A stretch of 64,000 nucleotides of DNA from Psychrobacter pygoscelis (GCF_004335015.1 NZ_RQRU01000007.1:68352-132351); one strand, 5' to 3'. Positions 9,193-17,608 are shown, counted from the first letter of the stretch. The notes: generated by a model from the sequence alone, not told the origin. Made by a program: numbers and translations.

Positions 9193-9812
9193 TATAATCC
9201 TAGTAATTTAAGCTAGCAGCAGGGCCATGAGCAGTTAAAGAGGCGGTTATTTAGGGCAAAAGTCGCGACAATAAAGTCACAACTGCTATGTCTGCCTTGA
9301 GCCGATATTATAATGATAAATACGCTATAAAGGCACAATTAAAACCCTTATTACTAATGCACAAATTACTAGCCATATTTTTAATAAGTCTATAGTGAAT
9401 TGCATTAATAGCTGACTCGTTGCCTACCTACTATTGAGATCTATTGGTTCGCCGTCATGATAGACTTAAGGTGGCAGACGTCTCTTGAGTGGCTCGGTAG
9501 CAGATAGAATGCGGATTAGCTGTCTGGCTTAGCTGGGCTTAGCAGTGACTTGCTTTTTTTGTACAGAATATTGTCAGTTATCACGGTATGATGGAAGATA
9601 GTGGTGAGATATGCTCTAATATTTTTAGCTGAGGTTTGCCTGCGATAGGGGTAGCTTGATTGGTCGTCTACAGCGTTTTTCTATCGAGTGATACTAAATG
9701 CTAAATAATCCGTAGTTAACAAAGCCAATGTTATTAAGGTGTCGATAAAGATAGTATTAATACTTGCGGCTTCTATTGACTGGGTCAGGTTAAGGAGTGA
9801 ATAAGGTGAGCT
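9193..9812. other. Intergenic region, 620 bases
   Basis: Divergent region between the LysE-family gene and the three-gene paralogue cluster. It is AT-rich and must carry promoters for both sides, but I cannot choose convincing hexamers. No tRNA, riboswitch-like fold or open frame of note was seen. Confidence 0.4.
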
Positions 9813-10601
9813 ATGGTCGTTAGTCTAGCTAGACTGCTAAAGTCGTTTTCAGAGCCTGCGTTTTCAGAGTCAAATACTGCGCCTACGTACGATGATTTGC
9901 CGCCGATTACTTATCCAAGCTCAGCACAGAGTGAGATGGATCATACGCAGCAAAACCAAGCTGCTAATAGTCAAGGCAACGTTAGTCAAGGCGAAGGTAA
10001 TCAAAATCGGCGTAATCAGCGGCTAAGGGCCGAGCGTGTCTCTGAGGCAGTAGCGCAAGTTGGCAATAATCAAGCGCCAACACCGCTGACCGACCGCTAT
10101 CTTAAAAATAAAAAGAACTACCGATCTCCTAATAGGCCGCCGTTTGACCTCAATACCCTTTGGCAATTAAAACATGGAAGATGCCCCATTATGACCGAAC
10201 TTATTGACGTGGTTGATGAGCAAACACTGAATGCTATGCCTATTGAGGCAGTGGCTATCTTAGATCGGATCAACAATAAGCTACGCCGCTATCGCGACTG
10301 GTCCGATGAGCTAAGCGGTGAGCAAGAAGAGTGGTTCTGTGAGCGTCAGTTTGTCATTGATAAACTCATCGCTGAGAGTATTCCTGAGGCGCTAAGGCAC
10401 TATGAACAACTGCTGCGCTTCAGTCCGCACCGTACTAAGAATAATATCGTTCAAGGCAATATGACCGCAGGTGATATATTGACGGATTTATTTTTAGAGA
10501 TTGACTACGAGCTTGATGAGCTATTGGATGAGCTACATAATACGGTGATAAATCGCTTGGCATCGACGCACCGCTATGTCAAAAGCCGAACTCAGAGCTG
10601 A
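9813..10601 (+). CDS. Hypothetical protein, first of three related genes
   Basis: I do not recognise this 262-residue protein. Residues 1-125 are low in complexity and rich in Gln, Asn and Ser, with no signal peptide. Residues 150-262 are helical and resemble the C-termini of the next two genes: a K-L-I-x-E-S-I-P-E-A-L-x-x-Y segment, a T-x-x-x-I-L-T-x-L segment, ELDELLDEL, and a final HRYVKSR. The ATG at 9813 has AAGGTGAG upstream. The following gene begins 97 bases later on the same strand, so the three may be cotranscribed. Likely cytosolic, unlike its neighbours. Function unknown. Confidence 0.75.
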   Translation: MVVSLARLLKSFSEPAFSESNTAPTYDDLPPITYPSSAQSEMDHTQQNQAANSQGNVSQGEGNQNRRNQRLRAERVSEAVAQVGNNQAPTPLTDRYLKNKKNYRSPNRPPFDLNTLWQLKHGRCPIMTELIDVVDEQTLNAMPIEAVAILDRINNKLRRYRDWSDELSGEQEEWFCERQFVIDKLIAESIPEALRHYEQLLRFSPHRTKNNIVQGNMTAGDILTDLFLEIDYELDELLDELHNTVINRLASTHRYVKSRTQS

Positions 10602-10698
10602 GATGCATCAGTATTAGCTTAAGTAAGTGGCTGCTCATTAAGTGACCAGATTATATAACAACCATATCATGTCTTGAATAAGAGTTAGGACTCGGATT

Positions 10699-11247
10699 AT
10701 GACCCAATTAACCGCCATGTTTTTGATGTTTGTATTGTACGGCGTACTACCTGCCGCTGGTCTGTATTTGGGCTACCGTGGGGTCAAAAAAATTACCCAG
10801 CCTAAGATGCTCGAGTATAAATCTATGCCGCAGCTTGGCTATATCCCCGAAAAAAGCTTACCTCAAGATATCAAGCTGACCTTAGCTCAGATTAATGAGA
10901 AGGGCGAGAAGCTGCGATTGATCTATGGCGATACCAATAATGATGGCAAAATAGACGATCAAGATGCGGTCAGTGAAACCTATGTCATGATCAAAAACTT
11001 GATGGACAAGCACGTGCCGCAAGCAGTCAAAGACTATCGCCGATTGCATGATTTAGACGGAGCGCGTGCTGATAGCACTAAGATTAGGAACTCCAACGTT
11101 ACGGGTAAGGAGGCCCTCTTAGAGGTGCTCAATACCGTTAATGCTCAGTTTGACGAGCTACTCGACGCTTCCTATCATCAAGATGGGCAAAAACTGTTGG
11201 TGGCCAATCGCTACTTAAAACAGCGCTTTGAAGATGAGGCGCTCTAA
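10699..11247 (+). CDS. Hypothetical membrane-anchored protein with EF-hand-like loop, second of three related genes
   Basis: An unrecognised 182-residue protein. Residues 5-27 form one membrane helix. At 78-89 there is a calcium-loop pattern, D-x-N-x-D-G-K-I-D-x-x-D, matching the EF-hand/dockerin consensus. The C-terminal 90 residues share the domain seen in both neighbours: VPQAVKDYRRL, then EALLEVLN, then FDELLD, and finally LLVANRYLKQR. The start ATG has an AGGA ribosome site. With only one loop and no visible partner loop, calcium binding is a hypothesis. Confidence 0.75.
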   Translation: MTQLTAMFLMFVLYGVLPAAGLYLGYRGVKKITQPKMLEYKSMPQLGYIPEKSLPQDIKLTLAQINEKGEKLRLIYGDTNNDGKIDDQDAVSETYVMIKNLMDKHVPQAVKDYRRLHDLDGARADSTKIRNSNVTGKEALLEVLNTVNAQFDELLDASYHQDGQKLLVANRYLKQRFEDEAL

Positions 11248-11282
11248 CGCCGCCGCACAATACCTGTTATGCGACACCTTTT

Positions 11283-11864
11283 ATGAGTATATTATTCAGT
11301 GCAGGAGCAGTAATCGCCACAACTTTAGGCGTCGTCTATGCCAGTATTAAGGGTTGGCATGCCTTTCATCGTGCGGTCGGTATTACCCCAGGAACCTTGG
11401 AGTATGTCCCACCCTCGTCAGAGCCTGAGCTACCCAATCTTCTGCAGCTAAATATCGATAAAGCTGTATTACCGCTGCTACCGCCTTCTGTACTGAGCCA
11501 GCTATCAAGAATTGATAATAAAGCAGATATCTATCAGCAGTGGCGAGATGCGCTGACCCAGCAGGGTCATACTGTGGCTGCTAACGAAGCCCAGTTTGTC
11601 GTTCGAAAATTGCTATCTGAGCGTATTCCTGCCATGCTCAGCGATTATCAGACGCTCGCGCAACACCATCAGCGTATCGCTGATATGGATAGCGCCAATG
11701 ACCAAAACTTGGATAGCGCCTTGCCTGCCTTAACCCTATTAACTGAGCTATTGGATTTGACAGAAAGTCGCTTAGATATACTGCTAGATCAGTGCCGAGA
11801 CAGTAGCTATCAAGAGCTGGTCATTATGAAGCGCTATCTTGATAAGCTCGATGACGGTATGTGA
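11283..11864 (+). CDS. Hypothetical membrane-anchored protein, third of three related genes
   Basis: An unrecognised 193-residue protein starting 35 bases after the previous gene. Residues 3-24 form a hydrophobic helix, then a proline-rich linker, and then the shared helical domain: VVRKLLSERIPAMLSDYQTL, LTLLTELLDL, LDILLDQ, and MKRYLDKL at the end. It resembles the first gene more closely in the segment RIDNKADIYQQW (RINNKLRRYRDW there). It ends just before a strong bidirectional terminator that closes the cluster. Confidence 0.75.
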   Translation: MSILFSAGAVIATTLGVVYASIKGWHAFHRAVGITPGTLEYVPPSSEPELPNLLQLNIDKAVLPLLPPSVLSQLSRIDNKADIYQQWRDALTQQGHTVAANEAQFVVRKLLSERIPAMLSDYQTLAQHHQRIADMDSANDQNLDSALPALTLLTELLDLTESRLDILLDQCRDSSYQELVIMKRYLDKLDDGM

Positions 11865-11942
11865 ATATATAGGCTAATGTGGCAACAGTGACATTCAAAG
11901 ATAAACTGAACGCTGGCGAACTTGTCTTAGAGCTGGTGTTAA

Positions 11943-11978
11943 AAACCCCCTATATTACTCCACTAATATAGGGGGTTT
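11943..11978. terminator. Bidirectional intrinsic terminator
   Basis: A perfect 14-bp stem (11943-11956 with 11965-11978) containing CCCCC/GGGGG around an 8-base loop, with A- and T-rich ends on both sides. It lies between convergent genes and can serve the paralogue cluster and rluB. Confidence 0.92.
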
Positions 11979-12027
11979 CGACTATCAAGCATAGCACTCA
12001 TTATTAGCCATTAAGCTAGAGGGTGCT

Positions 12028-13113
12028 TTACGAGCGTCCGCGCTTAGAGCTTCTAGCGCTCGAAGGGCGGCCTTTACTTGCTGGACTACCCGAGCTTGTT
12101 GGACGGCCTTTAGCAGTGTGGGTTGAGCTGTCAGAGCGATCCACACTACGGCTACGGCGCGCTTTAAGCGGTTTATTCTTGATGCGCTCTTGCTTACGCT
12201 TGGCTTGGCCATGAAGGCCAGTACCTTGACGTGGACGTAGATTGACCAAGTCGGTCAAGTCATGGATGTCACGCTTGTCCAGCTCAATAAAGCGACCAGT
12301 ACGCAGCTCTTTTGGCAAGCTGAACGAGCCGTATTTAGTTCGCAGTAAGCGGCTAACCTTAAGCTCTTGTGATTCAAAAAGGCGACGCACTTCACGGTTG
12401 CGACCTTCTTTAAGCTTGACGTGATACCACTTATTGACACCGCTACCACCCGCTTCTTGAATATCGTCAAACTTAGCAACCCCATCTTCTAGCTCCACAC
12501 CAGCGGTAAGCTTACTGGCAATCTCTGGTGTGACCTCACCAAGCACCCGAACGGCATACTCGCGCTCGACCTCATTAGAGGGATGCATTAGGCGGTGTGC
12601 AAGCTCACCATCATTAGTGAAGAGCAATAAGCCCGTAGAGTTGATATCCAGTCGGCCGACCATTACCCAGCGGTCATGGGTCAGTTTTGGCAGTCGATCA
12701 AAGACGGTGGGCCGACCTTCTGGATCGTGTGCTGAGCAAATCTCACCTTCTGGCTTGTAGTAGGCCAAGACGCGGCGGCGCTTCTCATTCTCGGACTTGT
12801 ACTTGATCAAGCGGCCATCGACGCGGATCTCATCGCCTTGAGTGACGCGGTCGCCGATAGTAGCAGGGCCGCTATTCACTGAGACGCGGCCTGATTTAAT
12901 CAGCTCTTCCATTTGACGGCGTGAGCCAAGACCCATGCGTGCTAGGGCTTTTTGCAGCTTCTCTGTACCTGCAGTGCTGACTTTAGTATGGGCAGGTGTC
13001 TCTTTAATAAAGCTAGACTCTGAGCCTTTACTATCAGTATTGGCTGCTTGAGCTGATTCAGGATTGCGGGCGCTAAGGCCTGTATTGGAAGTGGGGTTTG
13101 ATGGGTTACTCAT
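12028..13113 (-). CDS. rluB: 23S rRNA pseudouridine(2605) synthase RluB
   Basis: Contains an S4-like RNA-binding domain (LQKALARMGLGSRRQMEELI) and the RsuA/RluB catalytic core with the active aspartate in GRLDINSTGLLLFTNDG, followed by LKEGRNREVRRLF. The family isomerises U2605 of 23S rRNA. The open frame reaches 13173, but the ATG at 13113 has AGGAGA seven bases upstream and is the better start (361 residues). The C-terminal 75 residues are basic and Ser/Arg/Lys-rich, and the N-terminal 45 are Ser/Asn/Thr-rich, both probably disordered. scpAB, often next to rluB in other bacteria, is 4.5 kb away here. Confidence 0.93.
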   Translation of the reverse strand: MSNPSNPTSNTGLSARNPESAQAANTDSKGSESSFIKETPAHTKVSTAGTEKLQKALARMGLGSRRQMEELIKSGRVSVNSGPATIGDRVTQGDEIRVDGRLIKYKSENEKRRRVLAYYKPEGEICSAHDPEGRPTVFDRLPKLTHDRWVMVGRLDINSTGLLLFTNDGELAHRLMHPSNEVEREYAVRVLGEVTPEIASKLTAGVELEDGVAKFDDIQEAGGSGVNKWYHVKLKEGRNREVRRLFESQELKVSRLLRTKYGSFSLPKELRTGRFIELDKRDIHDLTDLVNLRPRQGTGLHGQAKRKQERIKNKPLKARRSRSVDRSDSSTHTAKGRPTSSGSPASKGRPSSARSSKRGRS

Positions 13114-13449
13114 AGGTATTTCTCCTGGATTCGGTAATTGACATTTCTCAACGTCATAAAATTGGAGACTCATTTTACGCTAGTTTTTATTTATTTAAAA
13201 CCGCTTAAAAAAACCAACAAGGCATTTAACATGGAAAAGTAATAGTTAAATAAAATTAACAAATAATGGCTATAGGATAAAAATAACTAAAGTTAAAAAC
13301 GAGCATTTATCGTTGTATTGCCAATATATAAGCGACGTCTAAAATTGACTTTCTGTTCTTACTGGATAGTTTTTAATCGATAATATTACAATATTGTATT
13401 TTTTTTGTTTAAAAAACCAACTAAAAAAATTTATACATTCAATGATTTA

Positions 13450-13605
13450 ATGGTCATTGACCATATATCTTATAAGTTTTCCTAATTAATGTTGCTAAGA
13501 TTCAGATTTGACCGATGATTTTATTCTTAATATAAAAGCAAAGCTACTGAGATAAAAAATTTTAAATGGGTTGTAAAGCTATTTTAAAATTAAGTTAAAC
13601 TTAAT
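13450..13605. promoter_or_regulatory. Two perfect palindromes in the rluB/iron-locus intergenic region
   Basis: ATGGTCATTGACCAT at 13450-13464 and ATTAAGTTAAACTTAAT at 13589-13605 are perfect odd-length inverted repeats in an AT-rich, gene-free stretch. Either could be an operator for the divergent rluB or iron genes. I know of no regulator with these sites. Confidence 0.3.
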
Positions 13606-13652
13606 AGTCTTTTCTTAAATTTAGCCAAAGAGAGCTAGGGATGAGTAATTAA

Positions 13653-13671
13653 CTAATTGATAATCGTTATC
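13653..13671. promoter_or_regulatory. Fur-box-like site before the iron-uptake genes
   Basis: The 19 bases here match the Fur consensus at 14 positions, with GATAATCGTTATC as the conserved 13-base half. A possible promoter (TTGATA at 13657-13662, TACCAT at 13680-13685, 17-base spacing) overlaps it. Since the next four genes look like an iron importer, iron repression by Fur is the simplest reading. Confidence 0.6.
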
Positions 13672-13690
13672 CTTAGGATTACCATAAATA

Positions 13691-13781
13691 TTGTAGCGAG
13701 ATTAGAGCCTTTATTAAATGAACCAATAGTCTCTGTTAGACCTATGGTCAACTTCTTTACGGACTCTAATAGCCGCTACAA
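13691..13781 (+). repeat. Long interrupted inverted repeat in the iron-locus leader
   Basis: The left arm TTGTAGCG-ag-ATTAGAG (13691-13707) pairs with CTCTAAT-agc-CGCTACAA (13764-13781), giving 15 base pairs with one small internal loop. A smaller GACC-tat-GGTC hairpin lies inside at 13739-13749. There is no T-run, so it is not an ordinary terminator. It could be a structured mRNA leader or a tiny inverted-repeat element. Confidence 0.6.
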
Positions 13782-13818
13782 ACAATCAAGGTGTTTTAAT
13801 GATCTAAGGTTTCTTGTA

Positions 13819-13848
13819 TTGACACAGGCTCAATCATTGGAATATTAA
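13819..13848 (+). promoter_or_regulatory. Second possible promoter of the iron locus
   Basis: A perfect TTGACA at 13819-13824 is followed 18 bases later by TATTAA (13843-13848), 50 bases before the first gene. It does not overlap the Fur-like site, so two promoters or a more distant Fur action are possible. Confidence 0.5.
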
Positions 13849-13897
13849 ATCATTAATAACATAGGTTTAATTTAAGTTGATTCATTAGGAGTTTGAT

Positions 13898-14455
13898 ATG
13901 GGTATAGGAAAAAAAGGCATTATCGCAGCACTTTTATTACCGGCTATGGTTACTACTGCAATGGCCAAAGAGCATCCTATGGGACCTGCTCAAGAGGTGG
14001 AGGGCATGGAGATTGCCTCTGTTTATTTGCAGCCTATTACGATGGATAAACAAATGGGACTGCCTGCGGATCAAGCCGAAGCGCACATTGAGCTTGATAT
14101 TCATGCCACTAAAGATAACGGCAATACCTTTGCTGAGGGCTGGTGGGTACCTTACTTAACCATTAATTATAAACTTGACAAAATAGACAATAAAACTAAA
14201 AAAGTAATTGCCAGTCAGTCTGGTGAGCTAATGCCAATGGTGGCCAGTGATGGTCCGCATTATGGTAGTAATGTGAAGTTGATGGGACCAGGGCTGTATA
14301 GAATTAAGTACCATATCCAGCCACCTAGCGACAATGAACATATAGCGTTTGCTCGACATATCGATAAAGAGACGGCGGCGCCAGAATGGTTTAAGCCTAT
14401 CGATCTTGAATGGCAGTTCCCTTGGGCAGGTCCAGGTGAGAAGGGCAGCTACTAA
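13898..14455 (+). CDS. P19/Tp34 (FtrA-like) periplasmic iron-binding protein
   Basis: A 185-residue secreted protein with a signal peptide ending near AMA at residue 23. The mature part follows the P19/Tp34 family: EGMEIASVYLQPI, EAHIELDIHA, FAEGWWVPYLTINYKL and GPHYGSNVKL, with conserved His and Glu/Met residues that bind metals in family members. P19 and FtrA deliver iron to an FTR1-type permease. AGGAG precedes the ATG. It is the first gene of a four-gene cluster and is followed by a cupredoxin, FTR1 and a di-heme peroxidase. Confidence 0.9.
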   Translation: MGIGKKGIIAALLLPAMVTTAMAKEHPMGPAQEVEGMEIASVYLQPITMDKQMGLPADQAEAHIELDIHATKDNGNTFAEGWWVPYLTINYKLDKIDNKTKKVIASQSGELMPMVASDGPHYGSNVKLMGPGLYRIKYHIQPPSDNEHIAFARHIDKETAAPEWFKPIDLEWQFPWAGPGEKGSY

Positions 14456-14666
14456 TAATTAAAATGACAGTGTTATAGGTACAAGTACAAGCTATATAGT
14501 AGCGAAAAGCTATCTGAGAATAAAGATAGCCAACAGCTGCTCAGTATCTAATCAGTGTTTAATAGCTGCTTCATTCAGTCACTACTATTAGTGCGGTTAT
14601 CGATAGAGCATTAATAGTAGTGATGTCACTATAGTGGAGCTATCTCACTTTCCTAAGAGGCGATCT

Positions 14667-15077
14667 ATGAATAACTCAATTAAAGCCCTGCTACTGCTCG
14701 GCTGTGCCATGTTTAGCTTTAGTAGCTTTGCGGCATCAATGCCTAATATCGGTAACAGCAGCAAAATAACCTCTAGTGGCTATAGTCAACAAGTCCACCA
14801 TAAGCGTTATGATGATCTGCCTGCTTATCTTGTCGAGATGAAAGATGGCAAGCTGATGCCAAACAAGCTGGTCGTTCCTGCTAAGCAGAAATTTCGCATC
14901 ATTGTACGAAATCTTGGCACTAAGCCTGCTGAGTTCGAAAGCAATCAGCTACGACAAGAAAAAATATTATACATGGGCACAGAGTCCGTGGTCTTAGTCA
15001 TGCCGTTAAGTCCTGGGACTTATGACTATTACGATGATTTTACACCAGGGGCGAATGGGCTTATTGTCGCTAAGTAA
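14667..15077 (+). CDS. Cupredoxin-like periplasmic protein (FtrB/EfeO-cup type)
   Basis: A signal peptide (cleavage near SFA-A, residue 22) precedes a small beta-sandwich domain resembling the cupredoxin part of EfeO and FtrB: KLVVPAKQKFRIIVRN, then KPAEFESNQLRQEK and a final GANGLIVAK. The mature protein contains no cysteine, so no classical type-1 copper centre is possible; acidic, Met or His ligands could bind Cu or Fe instead. The frame opens at GTG 14634, but the ATG at 14667 has AGAGG six bases before it. In the Bordetella-type FtrABCD system the equivalent protein is thought to oxidise Fe(II) for the permease. Confidence 0.8.
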   Translation: MNNSIKALLLLGCAMFSFSSFAASMPNIGNSSKITSSGYSQQVHHKRYDDLPAYLVEMKDGKLMPNKLVVPAKQKFRIIVRNLGTKPAEFESNQLRQEKILYMGTESVVLVMPLSPGTYDYYDDFTPGANGLIVAK

Positions 15078-15196
15078 CCTAATAACTGTAGGTGGTTGTA
15101 GTCTCTGTGCTCATTCATTTATCGACCAGTAGCATTATCACTAAGCGGCTGTATCGGCGCCATTTAATTATCGTGTTTTTAAATTGAGGTCTGACT

Positions 15197-16081
15197 ATGG
15201 GACAAGTGATTTTTGTCGTATGTCGTGAGAGTATCGAAGCCCTACTGGTGATCGGTATATTATGGGCATGGATGACTCAAAATGCTGCGGGTGCTAGAGG
15301 TAAAAAGTGGCTGATTGCGGGCATTGTCGCCGGACTACTGCTTGCCTTGATGTTGGCACTAGCGCTCATCGGTGTTACTGAATTTTTGGGCGCTGCTATG
15401 CAGACTTGGTTTGAGGTAGGTATGCTTGTGGTCGCCTCTGCCCTTATTGTGCAGATGGTTTACTGGATGAGAAAGCATGGCCGCACGTTGAAAGCAGATC
15501 TTGAGACGGGGCTAGCAAAAAACGTACAAGCGGCAAACTGGTGGGGCGTATTTTTCTTAGCCATGATTGCGGTAGGCCGTGAAGGCTCTGAGACAGTAAT
15601 GTTCTTATACGGTAGCTTTTTAGGTCTGATAGAGTTTACCGACTATATGCAGTTCTTTGGTGCTGCAGCTATTGGCTTGGCTTTGGCCTTATTCTTATTT
15701 TACTTATTGCAAGTAGGTAGCAAGTATATCTCTTGGCCTTTATTCTTCCGTGTGACCGGCATTATGTTGTTATTTCTAGGCTCTGCTTTATTTCTTACTG
15801 CGGCAGAAAAGCTTATGAATGGTCCTCTAGGCATGCTATCGCTGCCAGACTGGCTGTATGCTACTGCCTGGGACAGTAGTGCTCTGTTAAATGACAGTAG
15901 TGTCTTTGGCAGCTTAATGGCTTCGTTATTTGGTTATCGCTCGCAGCCCAATGGCTTCGATTTGCTTGCCTTAGCAATTTATTGGATTTTGGTAGGCATA
16001 GTGCTATTGCCGCAGTGGCAGCGCAAGCAATCGCGTGTGACGCTACAAAGTAGTAAGACGGACAAAGCAGTAATAAGATAG
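15197..16081 (+). CDS. FTR1 family iron permease (FtrC/EfeU-like)
   Basis: 294 residues with seven or so membrane helices. Both iron-translocation motifs of FTR1/EfeU are present: RESIE at residues 10-14 (REGLE type) and REGSE at 128-132. The family moves iron after oxidation by a partner protein. The ATG has a GAGGT ribosome site. It lies between the cupredoxin and the di-heme protein, all in one direction with gaps of 75-210 bases. Confidence 0.93.
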   Translation: MGQVIFVVCRESIEALLVIGILWAWMTQNAAGARGKKWLIAGIVAGLLLALMLALALIGVTEFLGAAMQTWFEVGMLVVASALIVQMVYWMRKHGRTLKADLETGLAKNVQAANWWGVFFLAMIAVGREGSETVMFLYGSFLGLIEFTDYMQFFGAAAIGLALALFLFYLLQVGSKYISWPLFFRVTGIMLLFLGSALFLTAAEKLMNGPLGMLSLPDWLYATAWDSSALLNDSSVFGSLMASLFGYRSQPNGFDLLALAIYWILVGIVLLPQWQRKQSRVTLQSSKTDKAVIR

Positions 16082-16156
16082 AAGTAATAACCTTTTTTAG
16101 CAGTATCCTTTGTAGCTCTGTGATTATCCCACGTGAATAGGCGATCAAAACCAGCA

Positions 16157-17503
16157 ATGACTTATCGAGATTATTTTAAAGACGTAACTTTATTGGTATT
16201 GCTACCGGCACTGTTATTATTATTGGCAGGTGCTGCAAAAGCCAATAGTCACGATCGTACCGATTCTAGGACGCTACTGACACATAGCCTGGCAGCTAGT
16301 ACTGATCGTATCAATACGGATGATACTAAAGACGATGTCATCAATGCTGATACTGACCCTACAAATAGCAATGATGATCTTAGCGAAGCTGAGATCGGTA
16401 AGATGCTGTTTTTTGATAAAAACCTCTCCTACAACCGTACGATGTCGTGTGCCACTTGCCATGACCCTGCAAAGGCCTTTAGTGACCACCGATTAAGCAG
16501 CGCCCATGGTAGCGTATCGCAAGGGTCAAACAGCGCAGCATTTGGTGTGCGTAATACGCCAACTGCGACTTATGCCAATACCAGTCCCACGTTTCACTTT
16601 GATAGTGCGCTGCAAGAGTTCGTCGGTGGTCAGTTTTGGGATGGGCGCAGCGCAACTTTAGCCCAGCAGTCTATGGGGCCACCGCTTGATACTAATGAGA
16701 TGGCGATGCCCTCAGCAGTCGCTATTGTTCAGCGTCTGCAAGAAAACCCCATTTACGAAAAAGCATTTAAAGAATTTTACGGTGACAATATATTTTATAT
16801 TCAAGACAGCTATTCTAAATACCGTAAATTAAGTGACCCAAAAGAGCTGCCAAATGCTTTTATCGCTATGGGTAACTTTATTGAAGCGTTTGAAAAAACA
16901 GCTTACTTCTCACCATTTGATAGTAAGTTTGATCGTTATCTACAAGGTCAGTATCAGCTCAGTGCTAAAGAAGAGGCGGGGCGCAAACTGTTCTTTGAAG
17001 ATCCGCAGGTCAATTGCCGCAACTGCCATATGCAAAAAACCCTTGGCGCTAGTCGGGATGCCTTTACCAATCACCGCTTTCGCAATGTTGGTGCCCCGCC
17101 CAATCCTATCCTATTGACGCTACACGGCGATAATCCTGACTTTATCGACTTGGGAATGATGAATAATACCCACGCTAATGAGCCACGATTTAAAGGTAAA
17201 TTCAAAACGCCCACGCTACGCAATATCGAGCTAACCGCCCCCTATATGCATAATGGGGCATTTCGGGAGCTAAGAACAGTCATTGAGTTCTTTGATCATT
17301 ATAACAACCCAGCACGCAAGATTAATCCGGAAACTGGCGAGCCGTGGGCTGAGCCAGAAGTCCCCGAGACCATAGATCGCACAGAGTTAGCAGGACGGGC
17401 TTTATCGGATAATGAAATCGATGCGCTTGTGGCGTTCTTTTATACCTTAACCGATCAGCGCTATGAGCATAGCGATACTAAGGCCACCAGCTTAAAACCC
17501 TAA
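16157..17503 (+). CDS. Di-heme cytochrome c peroxidase/MauG family protein
   Basis: Counting from the ATG at 16157, a signal peptide/anchor occupies about residues 8-30. Two CxxCH heme-attachment motifs, CATCH (98-102) and CRNCH (287-291), define the bacterial di-heme peroxidase/MauG family, with FKTPTLRNIELTAPYMHNG typical of its C-terminal domain. A GTG at 16133 gives eight more residues and cannot be ruled out; neither start has a strong ribosome site. The place after FTR1, where FtrABCD loci carry the FtrD electron acceptor, suggests it takes electrons from iron oxidation. A peroxide-detoxifying role is the alternative. Confidence 0.88.
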   Translation: MTYRDYFKDVTLLVLLPALLLLLAGAAKANSHDRTDSRTLLTHSLAASTDRINTDDTKDDVINADTDPTNSNDDLSEAEIGKMLFFDKNLSYNRTMSCATCHDPAKAFSDHRLSSAHGSVSQGSNSAAFGVRNTPTATYANTSPTFHFDSALQEFVGGQFWDGRSATLAQQSMGPPLDTNEMAMPSAVAIVQRLQENPIYEKAFKEFYGDNIFYIQDSYSKYRKLSDPKELPNAFIAMGNFIEAFEKTAYFSPFDSKFDRYLQGQYQLSAKEEAGRKLFFEDPQVNCRNCHMQKTLGASRDAFTNHRFRNVGAPPNPILLTLHGDNPDFIDLGMMNNTHANEPRFKGKFKTPTLRNIELTAPYMHNGAFRELRTVIEFFDHYNNPARKINPETGEPWAEPEVPETIDRTELAGRALSDNEIDALVAFFYTLTDQRYEHSDTKATSLKP

Positions 17504-17520
17504 AAGGCCATTAGGTTAGA

Positions 17521-17550
17521 AGTATAAATAGCGCTGACTATTTATATACT
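17521..17550. terminator. Weak stem-loop between convergent genes
   Basis: AGTATAAATA and TATTTATATACT pair around GCGCTGAC, with a two-base bulge. There is no clear T-run, so termination here is uncertain, but no better candidate lies between the di-heme peroxidase gene and scpB. Confidence 0.35.
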
Positions 17551-17608
17551 CAAAGAGTTGTTGATAGGTAGATTATTAATAGGGGCTTGGTCAGACGCTA
17601 GTGGGTAG

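Noticed and set aside
13657..13848. 63-residue plus-strand frame in the iron-locus leader
   Set aside because: It starts with TTG inside the Fur-like site, has no ribosome site and has a composition typical of AT-rich non-coding DNA; the inverted repeat explains the region better.
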